Positions 7,598 to 13,674 of a stretch of DNA of 14,621 bases are shown here, piece by piece (positions within the stretch are counted from its first letter, which is position 1; each line of letters begins with the position of its first letter). Made by a program: the position numbers and the translations under genes. Under the pieces are notes generated by a model, which searched no databases, had not been told where the DNA came from, and saw nothing but the letters and a program-made list of their open reading frames with translations. This DNA comes from Thiobacillus sp. (GTDB lineage: Bacteria; Pseudomonadota; Gammaproteobacteria; Burkholderiales; Thiobacillaceae). Location of the stretch: the NCBI GenBank assembly GCA_018780025.1, contig JADMKH010000152.1, forward strand, positions 1-14,621, in the 5' to 3' direction.

Positions 7598-8200
7598 GTG
7601 AAGCGCTACAAACTGCGCATCCCGGTGCCGGCAGGCAAGCTGGAAACCGTGATCGACGACCCCGAAACCGAACGCCGCGGCCTGCTGCTGGTCGCCCATC
7701 CCCACCCGCTACACGGCGGCAGCATGGACAACAAGGTGGTGACCACCCTGGCCAGGGCGGCCAACGAGGCGGGCTGGGTGTCGGTGCGCCCCAATTTTCG
7801 CGGCGTCGGCATGAGCGACGGTGTGTTTGACGCGGGCGTCGGCGAAACCGACGATCTGCTCGCGGTCGCCCGCTTCGTCGAGTCCAGTTACCCCGGCCTG
7901 CCCTGGGTGCTGGCCGGATTTTCATTCGGCGCTTTTGTGCAGCACCGGCTGCGCCAGCAACTTGAAGCGCGCCGGCTGATTCTGGTTGCGCCAGCGGTCA
8001 CCATGTACGAGTTTGATCCGGTGCCAACCGACACCGTCGTCATTTACGGCGACGCCGACGAATTGATCCCGCCCGCCGCCATCCAGCTGTGGGCGGAACA
8101 GCAACATCTCACGCAAAAAATCATCCCGCAGGCCGGACATTTTTTTCATGGCAAGCTGAAACAGTTGAAACAGGCATTCATGGAGGCCTGCCCATGCTGA
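7598..8200 (+). CDS. Alpha/beta hydrolase (COG2945-like)
   Basis: A 200-residue serine hydrolase of the short alpha/beta-hydrolase group. Seen: LLVAHPHPLHGGSMDNKVV (about residues 30-48), typical of this family and contributing the oxyanion region; FRGVGMSDG; nucleophile elbow GFSFGA with Ser109; an acid in GDADELIPP (Asp152 or Asp154); and His181 in AGHFFHGKL. The substrate is unknown; many relatives are annotated only as hydrolase or dienelactone-hydrolase-like. The start is GTG 7598, 11 bases after the ferredoxin stop, with only a weak Shine-Dalgarno sequence. The end overlaps the ABC ATPase by 7 bases (ATGCTGA). The C-terminus ends in CPC. The operon position suggests co-expression with the NodIJ-type exporter, but no functional link is established. 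Confidence 0.88.
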   Translation: MKRYKLRIPVPAGKLETVIDDPETERRGLLLVAHPHPLHGGSMDNKVVTTLARAANEAGWVSVRPNFRGVGMSDGVFDAGVGETDDLLAVARFVESSYPGLPWVLAGFSFGAFVQHRLRQQLEARRLILVAPAVTMYEFDPVPTDTVVIYGDADELIPPAAIQLWAEQQHLTQKIIPQAGHFFHGKLKQLKQAFMEACPC

Positions 8201-9099
8201 ATGTGCGCGGGCTCACCAAAAAGTATGGCGACACCGAGGTCTTGCGCGGCCTTGATCTGACGGTCCGGCGTGGCGAGTGTTTTGGTCTGCTGGGTCCCAA
8301 CGGCGCCGGCAAAACCACCACGCTACGCTTGTTGCTGGGCCTGATCGAACCCGACAGCGGCAGCATTGAACTGGCCGGCTTTTCCGTGCCGAAGCACGCA
8401 CGCGAGGCGCGGATGAAAGTCGGTGTGGTGCCGCAGATGGACAACCTCGACCCTGATTTCAGCGTGCGCGAAAATCTGTTTGCCTACGGCCGTTACTTCG
8501 GCATGAAGAAATCCGCCATCGCCGCGCGGGTACCCCATTTACTGGAATTTGCCGGATTGACGAACAAGGCCGACGCGCAGATCACGCAATTGTCGGGCGG
8601 GATGAAGCGGCGGCTCACCCTGGCGCGTGCGCTGGTGCACGACCCCGACATCCTGTTTCTCGACGAGCCCACCACCGGGCTTGATCCGCAGGCGCGTCAT
8701 CTCATCTGGCAGGGGCTGCGTCACCTGATCGCTGACGGCAAAACCATCGTGCTGACCACGCATTTCATGGACGAAGCCGAGCGGCTGACCGATCGCCTCG
8801 CCATCCTCGACCATGGCTGCCTTGTCGCTGAAGGTGCGCCGCGTGCATTGATCGAGTCGCATATCGAACCCGTCGTGGTCGAAGTGTTCGGCGAAGGACT
8901 GGCCGACTGGACGCGCCATCATGCGGCCAGCCTGTGTCAACGCTTCGAAACCGTCGGCGAAACGCTGTTCTGCTACCTCGACAACGCCGACACGGTGATC
9001 GACGCCCTGAAGCTCGCCCCGACGCTGCGCTACCTGCATCGGCCGTCCAGCCTCGAAGACGTTTTTCTCAAACTCACCGGGCGCGATTTACGTGATTAA
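8194..9099 (+). CDS. ABC transporter ATP-binding protein, NodI/DrrA type
   Basis: A 301-residue nucleotide-binding subunit of an ABC-2 exporter. Walker A GPNGAGKT (34-41), Q-loop Gln81 in VVPQMDNLD, signature LSGGMKRRLTLARAL (133-147), Walker B ILFLDE (153-158) and H-loop TTHFMDEAERL (His180) are intact. The stretches RYFGM, LLEFAGLTNKADA and DPQARHLIW are characteristic of the NodI branch. ATG 8194 is preferred over an upstream in-frame ATG at 8089 because GGAGG lies 8 bases ahead and the conserved domain starts here. It overlaps the permease gene by 8 bases. NodIJ relatives occur in non-nodulating betaproteobacteria, where the substrate is unknown, so this should not be read as a nodulation gene. 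Confidence 0.94.
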   Translation: MLNVRGLTKKYGDTEVLRGLDLTVRRGECFGLLGPNGAGKTTTLRLLLGLIEPDSGSIELAGFSVPKHAREARMKVGVVPQMDNLDPDFSVRENLFAYGRYFGMKKSAIAARVPHLLEFAGLTNKADAQITQLSGGMKRRLTLARALVHDPDILFLDEPTTGLDPQARHLIWQGLRHLIADGKTIVLTTHFMDEAERLTDRLAILDHGCLVAEGAPRALIESHIEPVVVEVFGEGLADWTRHHAASLCQRFETVGETLFCYLDNADTVIDALKLAPTLRYLHRPSSLEDVFLKLTGRDLRD

Positions 9100-9877
9100 G
9101 CTTCTCCGTCTGCCCCAATTGTCATGGCGCTTTATCCCGGTTTGGCACCGCAACTATCTGGTGTGGAAAAAGCTCGCCATTCCGGCCATCCTCGGCAACC
9201 TGGCCGACCCGATGCTGTATATGCTCGGCCTCGGCTACGGCCTCGGCAGCCTGCTGCCGGATGTCGGCGGCATGCCCTATCTCACCTTCCTCGCTGCCGG
9301 CACGGTGGCCTACAGCACCATGAACGCCGCCACCTTCGAGGTGCTGTATTCGAGCTTTTCGCGCATGCACGTGCAGCGCACCTGGGATGCCATCATGAAC
9401 GCGCCGCTGACGCTCGATGATGTGATGCTGGGCGAACTCACCTGGGCGGTATCCAAGAGCCTGCTCTCGGGGCTGGCGATTCTGGCGGTAATCTGGGGGC
9501 TGGGGCTGTACGGCAGCTTCTGGATGACGCTATGGATCATCCCGGTGGTGGCGCTGGTCGGTTTCTGCTTCGGCGGCATGGGACTGGTGATGAATGCAGT
9601 GTCGCCCAGCTATGACTTCTTCCTCTATTACTTCACGCTGGTGATCACGCCGATGGTGCTGCTGTGCGGCGTGTTCTTCCCGGTATCGCAGTTGCCGTTG
9701 CCGGTGCAGGCCGTGTCGGCCTGGCTACCGCTCACCCACGCCATCGACCTGGCGCGTCCGCTGGTGGTCGGCATCGTGCCCGACAACATCGCGCTGCACG
9801 TCGCCGCGCTGCTGGTTTACGGCAGCCTCGGTTACGTCATTGCCTTGGCACTGACGCGGCGCCGACTCCTGAAATAA
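9092..9877 (+). CDS. ABC-2 type transporter permease, NodJ type
   Basis: A 261-residue inner-membrane permease with about six hydrophobic helices, the partner of the ATPase encoded upstream. It carries the NodJ-like stretches VWHRNYLVWKKLA, LGLGYGLGSL, FLAAGTVAYSTMNAATFE, YSSFSRMHVQRTWDAIMNAPLTLDDVMLGE (cytoplasmic coupling region) and, near residue 190, TPMVLLCGVFFPVSQLP. The start is GTG 9092 inside the end of the ATPase gene (GTGATTAA), an overlap that implies translational coupling. Exported substrate unknown: NodIJ of rhizobia exports lipochitooligosaccharide, but no nod genes are present here. The gene converges on lipA, leaving only 14 bases with no terminator hairpin. Confidence 0.93.
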   Translation: MIKLLRLPQLSWRFIPVWHRNYLVWKKLAIPAILGNLADPMLYMLGLGYGLGSLLPDVGGMPYLTFLAAGTVAYSTMNAATFEVLYSSFSRMHVQRTWDAIMNAPLTLDDVMLGELTWAVSKSLLSGLAILAVIWGLGLYGSFWMTLWIIPVVALVGFCFGGMGLVMNAVSPSYDFFLYYFTLVITPMVLLCGVFFPVSQLPLPVQAVSAWLPLTHAIDLARPLVVGIVPDNIALHVAALLVYGSLGYVIALALTRRRLLK

Positions 9878-9891
9878 TCAGACAGGAATAA

Positions 9892-10818
9892 TCACACACC
9901 CGCCGCCTGCTGGTCGGCGTGATAGCTCGAGCGCACCATCGGGCCGCAGGCCGCGTGCTTGAAACCCATCGCCAGCGCTTCCTGCTCGAACTGTGCGAAG
10001 CGTTCGGGCGTCACGAAGCGCAACACCGGCAGGTGATGCTGCGAGGGTTGCAGATACTGGCCGAGCGTCAGCATGTCGACGTCGTGCGCGCGCAGGTCGC
10101 GCATCACCTGCAAAATTTCGTCGTCCTCTTCGCCCAAGCCCAGCATCAGGCCGGACTTGGTGGGGAGTTCGGGGTGGCGCAGCTTGAAATCCTGCAGCAG
10201 CTTCAGCGAATGTGCGTAGTCGGCGCCGGGACGCGCCGCCTTGTACAGGCGCGGCACGGTTTCCAGATTGTGATTCATGACATCGGGGGGGGCGACACCC
10301 AGTTTCTCCAGCGCCTTGTCGAGACGACCGCGAAAATCCGGGGTCAGGATTTCGATGCGAGTGGCCGGCGAGGCCTCGCGCACTGCCGCGATGCACTGCG
10401 CGAAATGGTCGGCGCCACCGTCACGCAAATCATCGCGGTCGACACTGGTAATCACCACATATTTCAATCCCATCAGCGCGATGGTATCGGCCAGATGGCG
10501 CGGCTCGTCGGCGTCCGGCGGCAGTGGGGTGCCGTGGCCGACATCGCAGAACGGGCAGCGCCGCGTGCACAGGTCGCCCAGGATCATGAAGGTGGCGGTG
10601 CCATGACCGAAGCATTCGCCCAGGTTGGGGCACGAAGCCTCTTCGCACACCGTGTGCAGCTTCGCCTCGCGCAAAATACCTTTCAGCCGCGCCACGTTGG
10701 GCACGTTGGGGGATTTGGCGCGGATCCACGACGGCAGGCGCATGCGCGGCTGCGGCACGATCTTGATCGGAATGCGCGCAGTTTTCGCTGCGCCCTTGTG
10801 CTGAATAGGGTCTGCCAT
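9892..10818 (-). CDS. lipA: Lipoyl synthase (radical SAM)
   Basis: A 308-residue enzyme that inserts two sulfur atoms into protein-bound octanoyl groups to make lipoyl cofactor for the pyruvate and 2-oxoglutarate dehydrogenases and the glycine cleavage system. Both cluster motifs are seen: auxiliary [4Fe-4S] ligands CEEASCPNLGEC (Cys58, 63, 69) and the radical-SAM motif CTRRCPFC (Cys84, 88, 91). The C-terminal VRSSYHADQ supplies the conserved Ser ligand. Length is normal for the family. The start ATG 10818 is 38 bases from the divergent gene at 10857. In many betaproteobacteria lipA directly follows lipB; here the two are about 2.8 kb apart with four genes between. Confidence 0.98.
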   Translation of the reverse strand: MADPIQHKGAAKTARIPIKIVPQPRMRLPSWIRAKSPNVPNVARLKGILREAKLHTVCEEASCPNLGECFGHGTATFMILGDLCTRRCPFCDVGHGTPLPPDADEPRHLADTIALMGLKYVVITSVDRDDLRDGGADHFAQCIAAVREASPATRIEILTPDFRGRLDKALEKLGVAPPDVMNHNLETVPRLYKAARPGADYAHSLKLLQDFKLRHPELPTKSGLMLGLGEEDDEILQVMRDLRAHDVDMLTLGQYLQPSQHHLPVLRFVTPERFAQFEQEALAMGFKHAACGPMVRSSYHADQQAAGV

Positions 10819-10856
10819 AATGGACTCGGAACAACATTGAACCCGGATTTTAGCCT

Positions 10857-11411
10857 ATGCGATTGCGATCCCTAACCCTGCTGGCTTTGTGGGGGGCCAC
10901 GGTCAGTGCTGCGGAACCCGGCGTGGATCCGGACACGGGTCTGCGCAGCTGGCAAACCGAGCACGCAGGCATTCAGGTTCGGCTGACCCAGATCAGCCCC
11001 AACCAGGCACGTGCCTTCTATCTCGCCCGTGGCTTTACTGCGGCGGCGGTGGAACGCTACGTCGCCGAATGCGTATTTATGACAGTGGTACGCAATGTCG
11101 GCGACACCCCTATCCAGCATCGTTTGTCAGACTGGCGCTATGCGATATCCGGTCAGCCGCCACAGGCTATCCGCAGCAAAACCGGGTGGGACCGGATCTG
11201 GAAAAAGCTGGGCGAGAACGAGTCGGCACGCATTGCGTTCACCTGGGCACAAATCCCCGCCACGCAAACCTTTGCGCCGGGCGACTGGAATCAGGGGATG
11301 ACCACTTACAACGTGCCACGCGACCAACCGTTCGACCTGCGGTTCGTCTGGCGCGCCAACGGCAAAACCCGTTCAGGCCTGATTGAAGAGGTGAGGTGCA
11401 GCAATGAATAA
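10857..11411 (+). CDS. Exported protein of unknown function
   Basis: A 184-residue protein I do not recognise. An N-terminal signal peptide (MRLRSLTLLALWGATVSA) with cleavage near residue 18 or 19 places it in the periplasm. The mature part contains ISPNQARAFYLARGFTAAAVERYVAECVFMTVVRN, a Trp-rich middle (WRYAIS, GWDRIWKKLG, AFTWAQIP), and a C-terminal basic-then-acidic tail. It has exactly two cysteines after the signal (Cys72 and Cys181), so a disulfide is possible. It overlaps the TlpA-type gene by 8 bases (ATGAATAA), so the two are co-translated, and the thioredoxin may act on it (inference). The 38-base gap to divergent lipA shows no convincing promoter. Confidence 0.82.
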   Translation: MRLRSLTLLALWGATVSAAEPGVDPDTGLRSWQTEHAGIQVRLTQISPNQARAFYLARGFTAAAVERYVAECVFMTVVRNVGDTPIQHRLSDWRYAISGQPPQAIRSKTGWDRIWKKLGENESARIAFTWAQIPATQTFAPGDWNQGMTTYNVPRDQPFDLRFVWRANGKTRSGLIEEVRCSNE

Positions 11412-11949
11412 ATTGAAACGCTGGGCGGGACAGGTTGTCATGCTGGGCCTCCTGTTCGGCTTGCCTGCCGCAGTTGTGGCCGTAGATCTGCCGCCCTTGT
11501 CCCACAGCCTGACAAAGCGCTCGCCCAAGCCTGCCCCGGCATTAAAGCTGAACGACATGCATGGCGCTGCACACGACCTGTCCCAATTCAAGGGACGCGT
11601 GGTGCTAATCAATTTCTGGGCGACCTGGTGTCCGCCTTGCCGGCGCGAAATGCCCTCGATGGAACATTTAACGCAGCAATTGAAAGGCGAGGCGTTCACC
11701 GTACTGGCGGTCAATGTGGGCGAAAGCGTCAATGACATTGAGCTGTTCACCAGCCAGCTCGATACCAGCCTGAGCTTTCCCATTCTGCTCGATAGCCGCA
11801 GTCAAACCCTGCAGGCCTGGAAAATAGCCGGCTTGCCGACCACCTTCCTGATCGACAGGAAAGGACGCGTGGTGGCGAGTGCCATTGGCGGCCGTGAGTT
11901 CGATCACCCCTACATGGTTCGGGCAATCCGGGAACAGCTGGGTAAATAG
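11404..11949 (+). CDS. TlpA/ResA-family thioredoxin-like disulfide reductase, periplasmic
   Basis: A 181-residue exported thiol-disulfide protein. Signal peptide residues 1-26, then the AhpC/TSA-Redoxin-type fold: LKLNDMHGAAHDLSQFKGRVVLINFWATWCPPCRREMPSME with active-site WCPPC (75-79), the cis-proline motif GLPTTFLID (Pro145), and the terminal helix AIREQLGK. The CPPC loop is typical of TlpA/ResA/CcmG-like reductases, which keep periplasmic cysteines reduced, for example for cytochrome or copper-site maturation. Here its partner may be the two-cysteine protein encoded upstream. GAGG precedes the ATG. The stop codon TAG shares its G with the first unit of a heptanucleotide array. Confidence 0.92.
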   Translation: MNKLKRWAGQVVMLGLLFGLPAAVVAVDLPPLSHSLTKRSPKPAPALKLNDMHGAAHDLSQFKGRVVLINFWATWCPPCRREMPSMEHLTQQLKGEAFTVLAVNVGESVNDIELFTSQLDTSLSFPILLDSRSQTLQAWKIAGLPTTFLIDRKGRVVASAIGGREFDHPYMVRAIREQLGK

Positions 11950-11972
11950 GGGTCAGGGGTCAGGGGTCAGGG
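11949..11972 (+). repeat. Heptanucleotide array (GGGGTCA)x3
   Basis: Three perfect tandem GGGGTCA units (11949-11969) plus GGG. The first G is the last base of the TAG stop of the TlpA-type gene. It resembles the short tandemly repeated (STRR) heptamers of cyanobacteria and belongs with the arrays at 12175-12191 and 14275-14307. Confidence 0.85.
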
Positions 11973-12002
11973 ATTTATTGGCTCTCTCATCGTTATGTGT
12001 TG

Positions 12003-12024
12003 TTCCTTGGCAAACGCCCTGGAA
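12003..12024. repeat. Imperfect 22-base hairpin
   Basis: TTCC-TT-GGC-AAAC-GCC-CT-GGAA: symmetric arms with one two-base internal mismatch. It starts at the base immediately after the left 23-base arm, so it would stack on that stem in RNA. Confidence 0.5.
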
Positions 12025-12035
12025 TCACACGCTAT

Positions 12036-12112
12036 CCGTAGGTCGGGAAGACTTTCCCGACATCCCCGCACACCCCCGCCCGTTGCGTCGGGAAAGTGTT
12101 CCCGACCTACGG
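12036..12112. repeat. REPIN-like element: two inverted REP sequences
   Basis: A 26-base arm at 12036-12061 is repeated inverted at 12087-12112 with a single mismatch, around a 25-base C-rich spacer. Each arm is a REP: CCGTAG, then an internal hairpin GTCGGGAA-N4-TTCCCGAC (loops GACT and AGTG). The GTAG tetranucleotide immediately 5' of the hairpin (12038-12041, and inverted at 12107-12110) is the mark recognised by RAYT (TnpA-REP) transposases (established). No RAYT gene is in the window. Related GTAGGTCGGG repeats occur in many proteobacterial genomes, as I recall. Confidence 0.8.
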
Positions 12113-12174
12113 CAATGTGGTCAACACATAACAGTGAAAGAGCCTTTTATTTTCGCGGCATGCGGCCGCACATT

Positions 12175-12191
12175 CCCTGAATCCTGAATCC
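12175..12191 (-). repeat. Heptanucleotide array (GGATTCA)x2
   Basis: Read on the minus strand: two GGATTCA units (12185-12191 and 12178-12184) followed by GGG. The first G is the last base of the TAG stop of the Rieske gene, mirroring the array at the end of the TlpA-type gene on the other side of the gap. Confidence 0.75.
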
Positions 12192-12499
12192 TAAGCCTTG
12201 ACCCACACCTGCCCGGCTTCGATTTTCACCGGATAGGTCTTGATGGGCTCGTCGGCCGGGTCGCAGGTGGGCTGACCGGTGACGAGATCGAAGTAGCTGC
12301 CGTGCAGCGAGCACTTGATCCTGTTTTCCTTGATGCAGCCGAGATACAGCGAGTAATCCTCGTGGCTGCACATTTCATCGACCACATAATGCGTGCCGCT
12401 GGCGTTGCACAGCAGCAGGCGTTTGCCCTCGACGACGATACGCTTCATCTCGGCCGGCTTGAGTTCGTCGGCAGCGGCAATGGCTACGAATTCGCTCAT
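12191..12499 (-). CDS. Small Rieske [2Fe-2S] ferredoxin
   Basis: A 102-residue soluble Rieske-fold protein. Cluster motifs: CSHEDYSLYLGCI (Cys44, His46) and CSLHGSYFDLVTGQP (Cys63, His66), with C-x-H and C-x2-H spacing as in biphenyl-dioxygenase-type ferredoxins and NirD. No signal peptide or membrane segment, so it is cytoplasmic, and it lacks the disulfide cysteines of bc1-type Rieske proteins. ATG 12499 is chosen two bases after the stop of the upstream gene; an in-frame TTG at 12505 is less likely. It is the second gene of a two-gene operon with a TrpD-like protein, suggesting electron delivery to, or redox sensing with, that partner. Its stop codon lies in a heptamer array. Confidence 0.93.
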   Translation of the reverse strand: MSEFVAIAAADELKPAEMKRIVVEGKRLLLCNASGTHYVVDEMCSHEDYSLYLGCIKENRIKCSLHGSYFDLVTGQPTCDPADEPIKTYPVKIEAGQVWVKA

Positions 12500-12501
12500 G
12501 T

Positions 12502-13617
12502 TCAACGCACCCGCGCGACAGCCTTGCCGGAATCCAGCACGGCACGGATTTGCATGGCGGCCTCGGCGACGCTCGCGGCACGGCCCACATGATGCAGGAT
12601 GATCGAGCCCGCCAGCACCAGCGAGTCGTAGGTGGCGCCCGGGTCGCCTTTCAGCGCCAGAATGCCGGCTTCGGCCGCTGCATGCGCCGTGGCTTTGACA
12701 TCGATGGCGGCGACGATTTCGTCCGCGCCTTCTTCGGTCGCCACGCTGCCGGGCAGCGGCACCGCGCGCACCGGCTGGCTGATGCCGAGCGCGACCGGAT
12801 CAACCGTCGCCTCGATTTCAGCGCCCTTGTCGTGATAGTGGAAATACTTGCCGGTCTGGCGCAGTGACGGAATCACCCCGCCCTCGACGCCACGCACGAT
12901 ACAGGCGGTGTCGAACCCGGCTTCGCGCGCGAGATCGGCATACACCGGCGGATAGGGCTTGTGCACATAGCCGGTGACGAAATGGGTTTTCAGCTTGCCG
13001 GTGATGGGTTTGGACAGCACTTCCACCGTGGTCAGCACCTGGCGCTTGATCATTTGCGAGCGCAGGGGAATCAGCTTGTGCATGCCCGGGTTGGACTGGG
13101 CCTGATCGACGTAGGACCAGCCCAATGCAGGGTCGCTCAAGCGGGCAGCCGCTTCGGCAGGTGACAAATTCACCGGCACGCCGGCCGCTTCCAGCACATG
13201 GCGCGCGGTCACGCCATATTTGGGACCGACCTTGTCGAGACCGTGATTGACCACGTGCACCCCGAGCTCGGCCAGCAACGGGCCGAGGAAGGGGGCGGCC
13301 GGCAGACAGCGCGTATAACCGTCATAGGGATCGCCGATATCGACCACTTCGTCGACCTCGGCCGCAACCCGCCAGGTGGTTTCGAGCACGGCATCCAGCA
13401 CCCCGCGGTTTTCATCCTGCGTTTCGCGCTTCATGCGCAGGGCAATAAAGAAAATGCCGACCTGGATCGGGTCAATGGCATTTTCGATAATCGCCTGGGT
13501 GCCCAGATGCGCTTCAGTGCGACTGATGTTCTTGGACAAGTCTGGACCGGTGGCAATGCGCTGGATGATCGACCGCATCAGGAGCTTGGGGTCGGACGGC
13601 AGGGTGTCGGTGCTCAT
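12502..13617 (-). CDS. TrpD/TrpD2-like protein (anthranilate phosphoribosyltransferase fold), active site degenerate
   Basis: A 371-residue member of the nucleoside phosphorylase/anthranilate phosphoribosyltransferase fold (glycosyl transferase family 3). The helical N-terminal domain contains LMRSIIQRIATGPDLSKNISRTEA and is followed by a central alpha/beta domain. The PRPP loop of true TrpD (GTGGD..TFN) is replaced by GDPYDGYTR (residues 95-103). The KHGNR..SS..G loop is NHGLDKVGPKYG (124-135), and the DE metal pair after the VxG segment appears replaced in VRGVEGGVIP (231-240). It is therefore unlikely to make phosphoribosylanthranilate, and no trp genes are nearby. ATG 13617 has GGAG six bases upstream; in-frame ATG 13629 and TTG 13641 are poorer. 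True function unknown. Confidence 0.85.
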   Translation of the reverse strand: MSTDTLPSDPKLLMRSIIQRIATGPDLSKNISRTEAHLGTQAIIENAIDPIQVGIFFIALRMKRETQDENRGVLDAVLETTWRVAAEVDEVVDIGDPYDGYTRCLPAAPFLGPLLAELGVHVVNHGLDKVGPKYGVTARHVLEAAGVPVNLSPAEAAARLSDPALGWSYVDQAQSNPGMHKLIPLRSQMIKRQVLTTVEVLSKPITGKLKTHFVTGYVHKPYPPVYADLAREAGFDTACIVRGVEGGVIPSLRQTGKYFHYHDKGAEIEATVDPVALGISQPVRAVPLPGSVATEEGADEIVAAIDVKATAHAAAEAGILALKGDPGATYDSLVLAGSIILHHVGRAASVAEAAMQIRAVLDSGKAVARVR

Positions 13618-13620
13618 GAA

Positions 13621-13627
13621 TAACTCC
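13621..13627 (-). promoter_or_regulatory. Shine-Dalgarno sequence fixing the TrpD-like start
   Basis: The minus strand reads ATGGAGTTATTCATG: GGAG six bases before ATG 13617. The upstream ATG at 13629 contributes bases to this Shine-Dalgarno sequence and has none of its own. Confidence 0.6.
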
Positions 13628-13640
13628 ATTAGAAGGTGCA

Positions 13641-13670
13641 AGAATACTAATATCTGACTAAATCAGTCAA
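13641..13670 (-). promoter_or_regulatory. Sigma-70-like promoter of the TrpD-like/Rieske operon
   Basis: Minus strand: -35 TTGACT (13665-13670, 5/6). Possible -10 boxes are TATTCT after 18 bases (13641-13646, 4/6) or TAGTAT after 15 bases (13644-13649, 4/6). The -35 is embedded in the IscR-like dyad, so an IscR-type protein bound there would block polymerase. Confidence 0.5.
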
Positions 13671-13674
13671 GAAT
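13650..13674. promoter_or_regulatory. IscR type 1-like operator
   Basis: The dyad TGACTAAATCAGTCA (13655-13669) with flanks ATATC and AGAAT matches the E. coli IscR type 1 consensus (halves ATASYYGACT and AGTCRRSTAT around a five-base AT-rich centre) at 23 of 25 positions on either strand, by my hand alignment. It overlaps the -35 of the operon whose second gene encodes a Rieske Fe-S protein, and also the last codon and stop of lipB. Binding by an IscR/Rrf2 regulator is inferred. Confidence 0.65.

Larger units (their letters stand above)
11980..12153 (+). terminator. Split-stem hairpin with T-tract, REPIN-like element in its loop
   Basis: A 23-base arm at 11980-12002 (GGCTCT...GTTATGTGTTG) pairs with 12122-12144 (CAACACATAAC...AGAGCC) with three mismatches and is followed by TTTTATTTT (12145-12153). 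The 3' half has the layout of a rho-independent terminator for the TlpA-type gene, but 119 bases separate the arms and contain a small hairpin (12003-12024) and the REP pair (12036-12112). I infer an ancestral terminator whose loop was invaded, or a three-branched structured RNA. On the minus strand there is no T-run after the stem. Confidence 0.5.

Noticed and set aside
8089..8193. N-terminal extension of the ABC ATPase to an upstream ATG
   Set aside because: The extra 35 residues are the hydrolase gene read in another frame; ATG 8194 has GGAGG at proper spacing and begins the conserved domain.
8194..9877. Nodulation factor export genes (nodI, nodJ proper)
   Set aside because: The sequences are of that branch, but no nod biosynthesis genes or nod-box were seen, and such homologs are common in non-symbiotic betaproteobacteria.
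9878..9891. Bidirectional terminator between the permease gene and lipA
   Set aside because: Only 14 bases separate the stop codons and no stem or T-run is visible there.
9919..10875. 318-residue open frame on the plus strand
   Set aside because: Antisense to lipA, which has all its cluster motifs; no recognisable domain in the antisense product.
11949..12191. CRISPR-like array in the convergent gap
   Set aside because: The repeats are 7-base tandem units and inverted pairs without unique spacers of regular length; no cas genes are present.
12502..13617. Genuine trpD (anthranilate phosphoribosyltransferase)
   Set aside because: The GTGGD PRPP loop and DE metal pair are not present at the expected places and no trp genes adjoin it.
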